DNA of 40,418 bases from a virus. The translations under genes and the position numbers were made by a program. The notes beneath the pieces were generated by a model. It was not told where the DNA came from and made no database searches. It saw nothing but the letters and a program-made list of their open reading frames with translations. Where the stretch lies: the IMG/VR virus record IMGVR_UViG_3300020472_000062, positions 1 to 40,418 of that record. One strand, given 5' to 3'. Of this stretch, positions 26,854-34,461 are shown in pieces. Positions within the stretch are counted from its first letter, which is position 1. Every line of letters begins with the position of its first letter.

Positions 26854-28509
26854 TTAAAAGTCTTTATTTTCTTCTTCCTCTTCGAGTGTAAAATTTTCTT
26901 GAGATACTTCAATCATTCTTCCAGTATCTTTTGAATACTCTAAAGCATTACAAATTCCTGTCTCTCCTGTCCATCTGTTTTTAAGTATTCTAACAGTAGT
27001 TAGGTTAGGATTATCCTCACTCTGTTGATTCCTCTCACAACCTATAACAATATCAGAGAGTTGTGCAATCCCATGCGTTCCTCGTAACTGATTGAGTGAA
27101 GTTTGTACTCCTTCCTCATGTCCTCTGTCTCCACTTGGTCTACGTAAATGTGATACAAGTATGAGTGCACATTGTAATTCTTCTACCAAACTTCTAAGTT
27201 TAGTCATTACAAAGTCCAACATTCTACGTTCATCACCTCCACTTGTTAAACCAGAGATAACTATACTGATATGATCTAATATAATGCAATCACATTCCAT
27301 ACCTCTAACTAAATAACGAATTTTATTAAAGAGGTGATCAGGTTCTACACTTCCCCAATGATCATAAAGAAATAAATTTCCAGTACTCAGTACATTATCA
27401 AATCCATCTTTTAATTCTTCTGAGGAACATTCAATATTCTGTAGATGGATTGGTTTATTTAAATATAATCCAATAAATCCAAGTGCTGTCCTCTTATTAT
27501 TCTCTTCTAAAGCAAGATAACCTAACTTGTGACCTTGTAACATACAATGATAGCCTATCTCTCGACATACTTGAGACTTACCTACACCACTTCCTGCTGT
27601 AATAGTAACAATCTCTCCTCTTCTCATTCCTTGAGTCATATTATTCAATCCTGAGAAAGGATAAGGAAATGCTTCTATATTCTCTTCGTTGGAAATTAAA
27701 TGCCATAAGTCTCTTCCATCGACAATACCATCAGGTCGCCACACTTGAGCACCCCAAATAGCAGATATTATCTCTTTCTCTCTACCATCTTTTAACATTT
27801 CACTTGCATCTTTTAATGGTAGTATTGCTATCTTAACTTTTCCCGGTGAGAAGAGAGGTACACATTCTTCTATAGCTTTCTTACCTGCTTCATCTTGATC
27901 AAACATTAGGACTACTGATTCAAATCCTTCAAGATATTCAATCTCTCTTTGTAAACATCTCTTTGCACCTCCTGCTCCAGAAGCTACTGAAACTACAGGC
28001 CATTTGTTACCTTGAGCTTGGGAAACAGACATAGCGTCTAGTTCTCCTTCGGTAACAACTATCATTTTCCCCTTAGAAAAGAGGTTTTTACCAAAAAGAT
28101 TTGCTTCCTTTGTGTCTCCTATAAAAAGAAAATCTTTATTAGGAAAGCGTAGCTTTTGAGCTACCACTTTACTTGATCCTGACTTACGATAGTTAGCAAT
28201 CTGTACCTTTTTTCCTTTAAAGGTTCCAGTTTGATAATCCCATTTATTTACTGTGTCCTGTGTGATACACCTTTTCTGTAAGGGTAATGTTTCACCTGAC
28301 ACAAAATCCATTTTCATAGTTTCCTTCCTTTGTGAAATTTTTTCAACTGAATCTTTCATTTGTTGATAACCACAATCCGGTGTGAAACAAAAACCATGAC
28401 CATCATCATAGATGGCTAAGTTATCTTTTGATCCACAACGAGGACAAGGTACGTGGTTTATACAATTAGAGTCCTCTCTATCTACTCTCTCTCTTCCGTA
28501 GTTTTCCAT
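26854..28509 (-). CDS. 4: DNA primase/helicase (T7 gp4-like)
   Basis: A 551-residue bifunctional enzyme (T7 gp4 is 566). The N-terminal four-cysteine zinc module (PCPRCG and FCFTPDCG, residues about 20-50) recognises primer sites. A TOPRIM segment (VVTEGELDAMS, then VVLMFDQDEAGKKA) catalyses primer synthesis. The RecA-like helicase has Walker A TITAGSGVGKS, Walker B CIILDHISI and later LRGTHGIAQLSDIVIG. The first 28 bases overlap the 121-residue gene. No internal 4B start was assigned. Confidence 0.96.
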   Translation of the reverse strand: MENYGRERVDREDSNCINHVPCPRCGSKDNLAIYDDGHGFCFTPDCGYQQMKDSVEKISQRKETMKMDFVSGETLPLQKRCITQDTVNKWDYQTGTFKGKKVQIANYRKSGSSKVVAQKLRFPNKDFLFIGDTKEANLFGKNLFSKGKMIVVTEGELDAMSVSQAQGNKWPVVSVASGAGGAKRCLQREIEYLEGFESVVLMFDQDEAGKKAIEECVPLFSPGKVKIAILPLKDASEMLKDGREKEIISAIWGAQVWRPDGIVDGRDLWHLISNEENIEAFPYPFSGLNNMTQGMRRGEIVTITAGSGVGKSQVCREIGYHCMLQGHKLGYLALEENNKRTALGFIGLYLNKPIHLQNIECSSEELKDGFDNVLSTGNLFLYDHWGSVEPDHLFNKIRYLVRGMECDCIILDHISIVISGLTSGGDERRMLDFVMTKLRSLVEELQCALILVSHLRRPSGDRGHEEGVQTSLNQLRGTHGIAQLSDIVIGCERNQQSEDNPNLTTVRILKNRWTGETGICNALEYSKDTGRMIEVSQENFTLEEEEENKDF

Positions 28510-28847
28510 GTTTTGTTATCAAGTCGTGATGTTGCTGTTAATTCTCCTACATATGTATAACCACACTTATGTAAGAATCCTTTAAATTGATCCAAAACTT
28601 CGGTTAATGTTTCAGCCTCAAAAGTCATATTTATTTGATCAAATTGATGACCTTTAAAGTTATCTTTAACTCTACATCTAACTTGTCGGAATGTATATGA
28701 CTCTTCCATCTCCATATCTTCCATTGGAATACTCTTCCTATTATATTTTTTATTAGTCTTATGAACTTGTGTTCCTCTATTAAGAATACCTTTTGTTTTA
28801 TTTCCTGATGATTTCCTTCTACCTTCAGGTTGTAACGAGTGTGACAT
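28482..28847 (-). CDS. Unknown protein in the replication operon, 121 residues
   Basis: The first about 40 residues are basic and probably disordered (RRKSSGNKTKG, HKTNKKYNRK). From residue 42 an ordered part begins (MEDMEMEESYTFRQVRCRVKDNFKG) and ends in a helix-strand unit (LTEVLDQFKGFLHKCGYTYVGEL). It lies between the lysozyme-like gene and primase, overlapping the latter by 28 bases. Position alone suggests a replication or transcription accessory protein. No known family is recognised. Confidence 0.7.
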   Translation of the reverse strand: MSHSLQPEGRRKSSGNKTKGILNRGTQVHKTNKKYNRKSIPMEDMEMEESYTFRQVRCRVKDNFKGHQFDQINMTFEAETLTEVLDQFKGFLHKCGYTYVGELTATSRLDNKTWKTTEERE

Positions 28848-28855
28848 TTTCCTTC

Positions 28856-29287
28856 CTATTTAAAATCTAACCATGATTGAACATCAAAATATGGACTGAC
28901 CTTAGTCTCATCTACATCATTAAACCCTTCCACCTTTGCTTGTGGGCAAAGAATAAGTAAGGATTTAATTAGATTCTTTAAAGTCTCCCATTGTTTTGAT
29001 GTGTAGTTTAAACGAGGTTCAAGATCTGTATCAGTAGATACTCCACCAATCAGACAGATAGATATTGATTTATCATCTAGTCCCTCTGTATGAGCACCTA
29101 TCTCATCAAGATCTCGACCAACCTCAATGATACCATCTCTTTTAATAATAAGATGGTGTATCACATTTAAAAAACCTTTTTGCCTATGTATTTTATTCAA
29201 TGCTTTGACATCAAGATTTTCTTTAGGTGATGTGTTACTACTGTGAATAATTATGTAACTTGTTTCTTTTCTTTTTATTTTATCCAT
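28856..29287 (-). CDS. 3.5: T7 lysozyme (amidase)-like protein lacking zinc ligands
   Basis: A 143-residue protein clearly homologous to T7 gp3.5: IIIHSS, HHLIIKRDGIIEVGRD and SISICLIGG align with the T7 amidase. In T7 the zinc ligands are H17, H122 and C130, with Y46 and K128 in catalysis. Here H15 is kept, but Y46 is replaced by H44, and the H122/C130 region reads GFNDVDETKVSPYFD, with F and S in place of the ligands. The amidase is therefore probably inactive, while the RNA polymerase-binding function could remain. It overlaps endonuclease I by 13 bases. Confidence 0.9.
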   Translation of the reverse strand: MDKIKRKETSYIIIHSSNTSPKENLDVKALNKIHRQKGFLNVIHHLIIKRDGIIEVGRDLDEIGAHTEGLDDKSISICLIGGVSTDTDLEPRLNYTSKQWETLKNLIKSLLILCPQAKVEGFNDVDETKVSPYFDVQSWLDFK

Positions 29288-29634
29288 TCTTTAGGAATTT
29301 CTTTATTAGAAAATTTAAAATTATACTTTAACGCCCATTCTTTACAGGTCAAATTTGATCCTTGAACTTTTTTATTCCAATCATAAAAGACCAGCCTAAT
29401 ATCTAAATTAGGATGTTGTTTTTTGATTGCCCTCAAAGTTCGTTGAGCACTTCTTCTAAAGAATCCTTTTGCCTCTATCACAACTCCATTTGGAAGAATG
29501 AAATCTGGCTTATATTTTCCTTCAAGGGTATAGCCTAGAGTCAATGTTTCATACTCATAAGCTATATCCCTTTCGTCTAGGAAGGAGCCTAGTCTTTCTT
29601 CAAACTGGTTACGAAACCCTTTAGAAGTCCTCAT
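29275..29634 (-). CDS. 3: Endonuclease I / Holliday junction resolvase (T7 gp3-like)
   Basis: The core PDFILPNGVVIEAKGFFRRS reproduces the T7 endonuclease I active site (D, then E-x-K), and the ends EYETLTLGY and IPKEWIK also match. With the start at 29634 the product is 119 residues. An upstream frame to 29751 exists, but it would overlap the SSB gene and has a hydrophobic, non-homologous leader, so I rejected it. The chosen ATG lies within the last codons of the SSB gene, giving a 14-base overlap and likely translational coupling. Confidence 0.93.
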   Translation of the reverse strand: MRTSKGFRNQFEERLGSFLDERDIAYEYETLTLGYTLEGKYKPDFILPNGVVIEAKGFFRRSAQRTLRAIKKQHPNLDIRLVFYDWNKKVQGSNLTCKEWALKYNFKFSNKEIPKEWIK

Positions 29635-30166
29635 CTTCTGCTTGAAAATCTTCAGAAGTAGAGTCAGAAGAATCTTCAAATCCTTCTTCAGTTTCAAATC
29701 CCATATCCGAGATAGGATTGTAAGGGATAAGATTAATAACTTGAACTGCATCCATGTACAAAGTTATTCCTGCTCCACCTTGTACTGTCCATGCAACAGG
29801 TCGAAATGAAACTTTAACTTCAGAACCTCTACCTACTGAAACATTACAAGGATTAAGTTTAGAGTCTATCAAACGAATAGTAACTTTCCTTTTTTCTCCA
29901 GTCTTGGATTTAAAGAAAGGTTTCTGTTTAAATTTGAACAAAACATCATCACCATCTTCCTTATACGGAGGATCAGCAAGCTTCTTTGCTCCTGACTCTT
30001 TTTGAGAATTGTCCATCCACTCATCAATCTGAGCCATGAACTTTTTTGCTTCCTTACGGAGCATAGTAAACGCTAACTGATACTCTCCCTCATCGGAGAA
30101 CTTAGTATTAGGACGTTCAAGATATGCCCACGCCACTTTACCTTTCGGTGAAACTACTCTATCCAT
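29621..30166 (-). CDS. 2.5: Single-stranded DNA-binding protein (T7 gp2.5-like)
   Basis: A 181-residue OB-fold protein: VSPKGKVAWAYLERPNTKF near the start, GRGSEVKVSFRPVAW in the middle, and an acidic C-terminal tail ending ASEDEDF-like (STSEDFQAEDEDF) with a terminal aromatic, as T7 gp2.5 needs to contact polymerase and helicase. A strong AAGGAG ribosome site precedes the ATG. One of the two identical promoter-like 23-mers lies about 60 bases upstream, consistent with high expression. Confidence 0.95.
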   Translation of the reverse strand: MDRVVSPKGKVAWAYLERPNTKFSDEGEYQLAFTMLRKEAKKFMAQIDEWMDNSQKESGAKKLADPPYKEDGDDVLFKFKQKPFFKSKTGEKRKVTIRLIDSKLNPCNVSVGRGSEVKVSFRPVAWTVQGGAGITLYMDAVQVINLIPYNPISDMGFETEEGFEDSSDSTSEDFQAEDEDF

Positions 30167-30224
30167 ATTTAATCTCCTTAAATGAATAATTATTAGTTTA
30201 ATATTTAAGTTTCTTTCAACTCAA

Positions 30225-30247
30225 ATACTATAAGGGGAGTTAATTAA
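30225..30247 (-). promoter_or_regulatory. Predicted phage RNA polymerase promoter upstream of SSB
   Basis: A 23-bp sequence identical to 38912-38934. On the minus strand it reads TTAATTAACTCC then CCTTATAGTAT. It shares TAAT, ACTC and TATAG in order with the T7 promoter, with one extra base in the spacing. Transcription would begin near position 30228 and give the SSB gene a leader of about 60 bases. It is not part of a conserved hairpin, since only the other copy can fold, which favours a promoter over a terminator. Confidence 0.7.
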
Positions 30248-30250
30248 CTT

Positions 30251-32692
30251 TTAACAGAAAAAGTATTTAGAATCAAGTACTTCTGTTATATCTAACTCAC
30301 CTTTCTTTGGTGGATTTGGAACTTGATCCACTACCTCTAATGCTGACTTTTTAAATTCTTCAAGAGCATCAAAGTCTTGGTACAGTTTAACAAATGCTTC
30401 TCTTAATAATTGTGCTAACTTTGGAGTGTTTGTTGCATGTGTACCATACGAGTCATGTATCATCTGATATGAGGTGATTCCCTCTTCCACACACATATTA
30501 ACTGTAAAAGTTAATGCACACGCATCCAACGAGTGTACAAAGTTAGGAGCAGATCCATTAACTGCTCTTCTATTATCTATTCCTGTATCGTCTTCTACTT
30601 GTACAGTCGGTTTAATCAGTACTCCATCAATATGTGTAAATATCTTTTTCTTTGAAATATCTTTATACTGTTGATGTATAATCATACCAGATGGTATGTA
30701 CCATATCAAGGGATAATTTTGTTTACTTACTATACTTGATACTTTTCTAATCCAATCCATTGCTTCCCTTGCACTAACTACCACCTCTGTAATTGAATTC
30801 CAAACTTTTGTGGTTATCCAATTAACAGGAATGTACAATGGTAGATTCTTATCCCAAGGCCATTCTTGACCTTCATATATACAATCCCTAATGTACTCTT
30901 CCACATAACTTCTACAAGAGAATCTTGTTCCACCATACGGAACAACCATGACAGGTCTTTTGGTCATTTTTCTGTTTATTAAACCAGAATTTAACCATTT
31001 TTCTGCCATTTCATCACCATTCTCCATATCTTTTCGTACTTCTCTTAAAACACAGTCAGCAACGTCTTGGTATATATCTTGTGGCTCTTCTCTATTCATA
31101 AGATTTGTAGCTTTTCCACCTATCTTACACCTTAACATTGCTGAGTAGTGCTGTAAACCGTTGTTACTTCCATCTAATGCTATCGGTAGACTAGATTTAT
31201 AACCGAATCCTTCCTTTTTAAATCCTGCCCATTCATGACAGAATGCTAAAAATAACCAAGGATCACCTGTTCTTTTCCAAAATTCACAATCTAATTCGTT
31301 TTTGGCTACTCCTATTATCTGTTCTTCATGCTCTTCTACCCAACTTATTCTCTCATCTAATGTTAATTTATCCACTCCCGCACAGTTTGCTCCATGTATT
31401 GCTAACCAATCTGCTTGTTCTTGGTTCTCAATAGGTAAGGAATTAGAGAAAGTAAGCAAAGCTTTTGCGTACTCTGTACCTTGTGGAGTCAGAAAGGAAG
31501 ATACAGTATACTTTCTTCCTCTGAAGTCTACTTGGTAAGGAAAATATAGTCCTTCGTATTTAGAGAACTTTTCTGCCATTGAAATAGTTCGCATAAACTG
31601 TAAGATTTTAGATTTTCTCCTTACATTCTCAGCATAACATTCAGAAGCAACAGTTTTCCAATCTATAAACTTTTTGTACATTTCCTCACTCATTTCCTTC
31701 TTCTTCATACCTCTCGGTGCTGGACACGGTGGCACAGTCGCTTCACTTCTGTCCGGCATAGATCCAATACTCATTCCTAATTTCCATGCCTCCTGCATCG
31801 TTTTAAGAACTTTCCTGTTTACACACCATTTAGTATTCTGGAGGGCATTGACTGAGCTATATTCTTGGCTCATGTCATGATAAGTTATCTCACTTGCTAT
31901 ATTTTTATTACTTGTTTTAATAAATGAGACTCTATGTGTTAAATACCCTCCACTATAAGGAGAAGTCCACTCTTTAGGAGTACATACCATTGGTGAATAA
32001 GCCGGACTTAATATTTCACCTTTACTATTTATCTTTTCAATCCATTCTAATGTGGTATCTGTTGGAAGTACAGTTAATTCTTTCTTTTTCCTTCCTTTTG
32101 TCATGGTAACTACCTTCACAAGTCCAGTAGATCGCACTAATATGTCCACACACTTCAATCCTACCTGAATACGTTCCGTAACAGTCCAAGTATCCGTCTG
32201 ATCCACTTCAATCTTGTGTTTACAGTGTTTTAACAGACCATACCTACGATAATGCCTTGATGCTGATCTTTTTCCTACTTGTTTCTTTAAATAGTCAAAA
32301 TATTGACGATCTCCATCTCTGTAAAGGTTGAACTTTACTTGATCTTCTAACGCTTGTCCTATTTTAAAGGCTAAGTTAGTCAACTTCTGAGACTTTGATA
32401 TTCCGTCCATCACAGTTCTAAGACATATAAATGCTGATACTTCACTTGGAAGCATTGCTAGAAACGGTGCGGCAAGTGCCTTTCTACCTGCTCCACCTTG
32501 TAAAGCTTCACCGATAAACGAATCAATTTTTCTAGAAAATTTATCCACACTTTGCTTCATTAAAAGTATGCCATGAAGAGAAGTTGACTCAGAACTAGAG
32601 CTTTTAGCCTCTCTCACTTGTTTTCGGAATTTCTCAATTCCAAATTCAACCATGTCATCTTCTAACTTTTTCTGCTCTTCAAATATGTTCAT
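30251..32692 (-). CDS. 1: Single-subunit phage RNA polymerase (T7-like)
   Basis: An 813-residue homologue of T7 RNA polymerase (883 residues). Catalytic segments are intact: DGSNNGLQHYSAMLR (T7 D537 region), MTKRPVMVVPYGGTRFS (K631 and Y639), and APNFVHSLDACAL followed by IHDSYGTHA (H811, D812). The C-terminus ends FFC, close to the FAFA foot. The frame opens upstream at 32740, but I place the start at 32692, which has an AAGGAAG ribosome site and no overlap conflict with the preceding small membrane protein. It should transcribe the replication and late genes. Confidence 0.97.
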   Translation of the reverse strand: MNIFEEQKKLEDDMVEFGIEKFRKQVREAKSSSSESTSLHGILLMKQSVDKFSRKIDSFIGEALQGGAGRKALAAPFLAMLPSEVSAFICLRTVMDGISKSQKLTNLAFKIGQALEDQVKFNLYRDGDRQYFDYLKKQVGKRSASRHYRRYGLLKHCKHKIEVDQTDTWTVTERIQVGLKCVDILVRSTGLVKVVTMTKGRKKKELTVLPTDTTLEWIEKINSKGEILSPAYSPMVCTPKEWTSPYSGGYLTHRVSFIKTSNKNIASEITYHDMSQEYSSVNALQNTKWCVNRKVLKTMQEAWKLGMSIGSMPDRSEATVPPCPAPRGMKKKEMSEEMYKKFIDWKTVASECYAENVRRKSKILQFMRTISMAEKFSKYEGLYFPYQVDFRGRKYTVSSFLTPQGTEYAKALLTFSNSLPIENQEQADWLAIHGANCAGVDKLTLDERISWVEEHEEQIIGVAKNELDCEFWKRTGDPWLFLAFCHEWAGFKKEGFGYKSSLPIALDGSNNGLQHYSAMLRCKIGGKATNLMNREEPQDIYQDVADCVLREVRKDMENGDEMAEKWLNSGLINRKMTKRPVMVVPYGGTRFSCRSYVEEYIRDCIYEGQEWPWDKNLPLYIPVNWITTKVWNSITEVVVSAREAMDWIRKVSSIVSKQNYPLIWYIPSGMIIHQQYKDISKKKIFTHIDGVLIKPTVQVEDDTGIDNRRAVNGSAPNFVHSLDACALTFTVNMCVEEGITSYQMIHDSYGTHATNTPKLAQLLREAFVKLYQDFDALEEFKKSALEVVDQVPNPPKKGELDITEVLDSKYFFC

Positions 32693-32705
32693 GCCTTCCT
32701 TTTTA

Positions 32706-32789
32706 TTAGATGAATAAAAATAACCAATTAAAACTGACAATATATAGTAGACTTAACATAAATACAAAGTATATTATAATATATCCCAT
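32706..32789 (-). CDS. Tiny hydrophobic membrane peptide, 27 residues
   Basis: ATG 32789 has a good GGAGAG ribosome site. The product starts MGYIIIYFVFMLSLLYIVS and is hydrophobic throughout, enough for one membrane span. It lies between the 56-residue membrane protein and the RNA polymerase gene, with its start 10 bases after the preceding stop, and its 3' end reaches the polymerase leader. It could be an early host-membrane effector or a holin-like peptide, but the sequence gives no further evidence. Confidence 0.55.
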   Translation of the reverse strand: MGYIIIYFVFMLSLLYIVSFNWLFLFI

Positions 32790-32798
32790 TTCTCTCCA

Positions 32799-32969
32799 TT
32801 AAAAGTTATCAATTCCGTCTGGTACATCCTTAACGTGTTTTATATGTATTGCTCCTCCTTCCCAACAATAGAAAAGGATAGTAAATATAGAAAAAAACAA
32901 TCCCATTAAGAACCCGAACCCAAATATTGCAAAGAATACCAATATATCCGGTATATTTAACATCCACAT
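32799..32969 (-). CDS. Small single-span membrane protein, 56 residues
   Basis: The frame from ATG 32969 (or 32963) encodes 56 residues. Residues about 7-34 are hydrophobic and aromatic (IPDILVFFAIFGFGFLMGLF), and a polar tail of about 20 residues follows (HIKHVKDVPDGIDNF). One transmembrane helix is expected with the tail probably cytoplasmic. It follows the 124-residue gene directly. Early T7-like genes of this kind often inhibit host functions at the membrane; this is inference. Confidence 0.65.
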   Translation of the reverse strand: MWMLNIPDILVFFAIFGFGFLMGLFFSIFTILFYCWEGGAIHIKHVKDVPDGIDNF

Positions 32970-32970
32970 A

Positions 32971-33345
32971 TTAATTTAATAAATGCGGTCTTAGAATAGG
33001 TTGATACTCTACTTTTTGGCTAGAGTCTACCCAAATATTCCATTCAGCACCTTCATTTAGGAGTTTTAACAAGTTCTCAGTCAATTCAAAGGCTACTTGT
33101 TCCAACGAAAATTGTGGTGTATCCTCTATCACAGACTCAAACTCTATTTCTCCCTGTGTGAAAAATATACCACTACTATCAGGCATTTCTGAAAATGCTA
33201 AATCATAAGGATTTATAGCTTCATTAAGCACATTAAATAAATCTAAATAATTACTAGCTTTGAAAATACCTAGTATGGATCGTTGATTAAATTCACCTTC
33301 AATGAACTCTTCATCGCTACGATGCCTTACTATATAAAATTTCAT
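32971..33345 (-). CDS. Unknown acidic early protein, 124 residues
   Basis: An acidic, soluble protein starting MKFYIVRHRSDEEFIEGEF. Regular strand/helix alternation is seen, with two Glu-rich helices near residues 85-105 (LEQVAFELTENLLKLLNE). Its ATG overlaps the stop of the 36-residue gene in an ATGA arrangement, so translation is coupled. Many early proteins of T7-like phages are acidic DNA mimics or polymerase-binding inhibitors, but nothing specific can be read here. Confidence 0.75.
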   Translation of the reverse strand: MKFYIVRHRSDEEFIEGEFNQRSILGIFKASNYLDLFNVLNEAINPYDLAFSEMPDSSGIFFTQGEIEFESVIEDTPQFSLEQVAFELTENLLKLLNEGAEWNIWVDSSQKVEYQPILRPHLLN

Positions 33346-33452
33346 TTATTTACCTTTCTAGCTTGTTTATGTAAAACTTCTAGCCTTTTTAAATGTTCTT
33401 TTAATAGCTGTTCTTGTGATTTCTTATCACCTACCTTATCCAGTAAGGCCAT
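33342..33452 (-). CDS. Small charged early protein, 36 residues
   Basis: This gene overlaps the end of the 70-residue gene by 22 bases and the next gene by the ATGA tetranucleotide. The product starts MALLDKVGDKKSQEQLLKEH and forms a Lys/Glu/Leu-rich amphipathic helix. The tight overlaps on both sides support real translation even though the gene is short. Function unknown. Confidence 0.6.
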   Translation of the reverse strand: MALLDKVGDKKSQEQLLKEHLKRLEVLHKQARKVNK

Positions 33453-33643
33453 ATCAGTTCACCTATTTCAGTTTTATGGACTTCAAATCTAGGAGCAGAT
33501 GGTGATATTACCCTTCGTTCCCTTGCCGATTTGTATAAAGCGTTCACTAAATGTTGAGGATTCATATCTTCAATAGCTACTTGCTCACCTAATGACTCAC
33601 TATTATAAAATATAGTGAGTTTAGTATTTGTTGTCTCTTCCAT
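33431..33643 (-). CDS. Unknown early protein, 70 residues
   Basis: A 70-residue protein starting MEETTNTKLTIFYNSESLGEQ. It has a helix around NPQHLVNALYKSARERR and an aromatic C-terminus (IGELIWPYWIR). No membrane segment or known motif. The start follows a RNA-rich non-coding stretch, and it heads a run of closely overlapping small early genes leading to RNA polymerase. Confidence 0.7.
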   Translation of the reverse strand: MEETTNTKLTIFYNSESLGEQVAIEDMNPQHLVNALYKSARERRVISPSAPRFEVHKTEIGELIWPYWIR

Positions 33644-33789
33644 ATCAGTTCCTATGTTAGGGTTAAAGTAATGAGGTTCGTAAACTAGCTATAGCCGATT
33701 ATAACCTAAGACTTCCCCTCTGAGTTGTATGCCCAAGTCTTTATGATGTGGACTGTACACTTATTACGTTAATAACCACGATCATCTAT
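33644..33789 (-). other. Non-coding stretch with two clean hairpins
   Basis: Between the 40-residue and 70-residue genes lie two inverted repeats. AAGACTT (33741-33735) pairs with AAGTCTT (33714-33708) around 20 bases. TTATTA (33775-33770) pairs with TAATAA (33766-33761) around a 3-base loop, flanked by CCAC/GTGG. No frame longer than a few codons is present. They may be processing sites of the early transcript, comparable to T7 RNase III sites, but no such site is proven. Confidence 0.5.
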
Positions 33790-33912
33790 TTAATCATTCC
33801 ATCCTTCATCACTTGCACCACGATCCGAGTCTGGCTCATGATACTTATCTAAGTAGGGAAATTGATAATCCTCATCATCTCCATGAAATGATTTATCCTT
33901 TTTATCATCCAT
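33790..33912 (-). CDS. Small acidic early protein, 40 residues
   Basis: ATG 33912 opens a 40-residue frame starting MDDKKDKSFHGDDEDYQF and ending ASDEGWND. It is very acidic and probably disordered. An AGG sits about 8 bases before the start. The frame follows a 10-bp-stem element and the tRNA-like gene. Amino acid content typical of a real small phage protein supports it, but homologues would be needed. Confidence 0.5.
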   Translation of the reverse strand: MDDKKDKSFHGDDEDYQFPYLDKYHEPDSDRGASDEGWND

Positions 33913-33929
33913 TTTCTTGCCTATATAAA

Positions 33930-33999
33930 ATTAATCTAGCTACTTTATGATGCTCTCCGCTTCCACGCATCCCCACCCTGCTATCCACACTAGATTAAT
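33930..33999 (-). ncRNA. RNA-like element closed by a perfect 10-bp stem (element D)
   Basis: ATTAATCTAG (33999-33990) pairs perfectly with CTAGATTAAT (33939-33930) around 50 bases that are clearly GC-richer than the surroundings. Inside, GATGC (minus strand) pairs with GCATC around 13 bases. The element starts 8 bases after the tRNA-like gene and ends 17 bases before the 40-residue gene. It may be a tRNA-processing or mRNA-processing structure. No match to a known RNA family is recognised. Confidence 0.55.
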
Positions 34000-34006
34000 A
34001 GTTGTT

Positions 34007-34092
34007 TGGTGGGCAAGGTAGGATTTGCACCTACTATGTCATTCGACATCTGATTTACAGTCAGATTGCTTATCTAGATTGCATACTTGCCC
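34007..34092 (-). tRNA. tRNA-Tyr(GUA)-like gene with encoded CCA and unusual elbow
   Basis: Minus-strand sequence folds as a class II tRNA: acceptor GGGCAAG/CTTGCCC, D stem TGC/GCA, anticodon arm TCTGA CTGTAAA TCAGA (anticodon GTA), a long variable arm TGTC/GACA as bacterial tRNA-Tyr has, a T arm GTAGG/CCTAC, discriminator A and encoded CCA. Odd points: the D loop (AATCTAGATAA) lacks the usual GG, and the T loop is TGCAAAT, so position 55 is G, not T. The D-loop/T-loop contact would not be normal. It may supplement Tyr decoding or be a tRNA-like regulator. Confidence 0.85.
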
Positions 34093-34266
34093 AATCTGTA
34101 CCCACCCTAGCCCGAACTTACGTTCTCGCACAAGTTTAATGTATTCCCCCGACTAACTGAGCCTTTGGACTTACTGCTTTATAGCCATCTCAGTCGCCTC
34201 CACCTACATTCTATATTAGGGATGGAAGTCTGCACTCTCCCAATAGCTGTAGTTCTCCTACTATTA
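34093..34266 (-). other. GC-richer non-coding stretch upstream of the tRNA (element C)
   Basis: 174 bases with no gene. Stems seen on the minus strand include CGAC-TGAG with CTCA-(GTTA)-GTCG around 34156-34197, GAAC-GTAA-GTTC near 34115-34126, and GTAG/CTAC near the 64-residue gene stop. The 3' part shares AGGGTGGG with element D on the other side of the tRNA. It looks like a structured transcript, possibly the tRNA 5' leader. No known RNA family is recognised. Confidence 0.45.
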
Positions 34267-34461
34267 CTAGTTTAAATCTGTCCAAGACATCTTAATTTGT
34301 TCTTGTACAATTTTTACACCTAAGTTATGTATGAAATCTAAATCTCCCAATGAGAGAGTCTTTTTATTCAGTCTCTCTGCGTAGTCTCTTCCTAATTTAT
34401 TTGTAGGGTAGATACGTCTCATACCATACTCATGTCTTTCTTGTATGGTAAGTTCTAACAT
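34267..34461 (-). CDS. Small basic early protein, 64 residues
   Basis: A 64-residue protein starting MLELTIQERHEYGMRRIYPTN. It reads as two helices (GRDYAERLNKKTLSLGDLDFIHNLGVKIVQEQ) and has no membrane segment or Cys motif. A GGAAGGAA ribosome site lies directly before the ATG. It follows the glycosylase-like gene by 24 bases and may be in the same transcript. Function unknown. Confidence 0.7.
   Translation of the reverse strand: MLELTIQERHEYGMRRIYPTNKLGRDYAERLNKKTLSLGDLDFIHNLGVKIVQEQIKMSWTDLN

Noticed and set aside
29635-29751. Hydrophobic N-terminal extension of endonuclease I
   Set aside because: It is the SSB gene read in another frame; endonuclease homology begins just after the ATG at 29634.
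32693-32740. Upstream start of RNA polymerase
   Set aside because: It lacks a ribosome site and overlaps the small membrane peptide gene; ATG 32692 has a good site.
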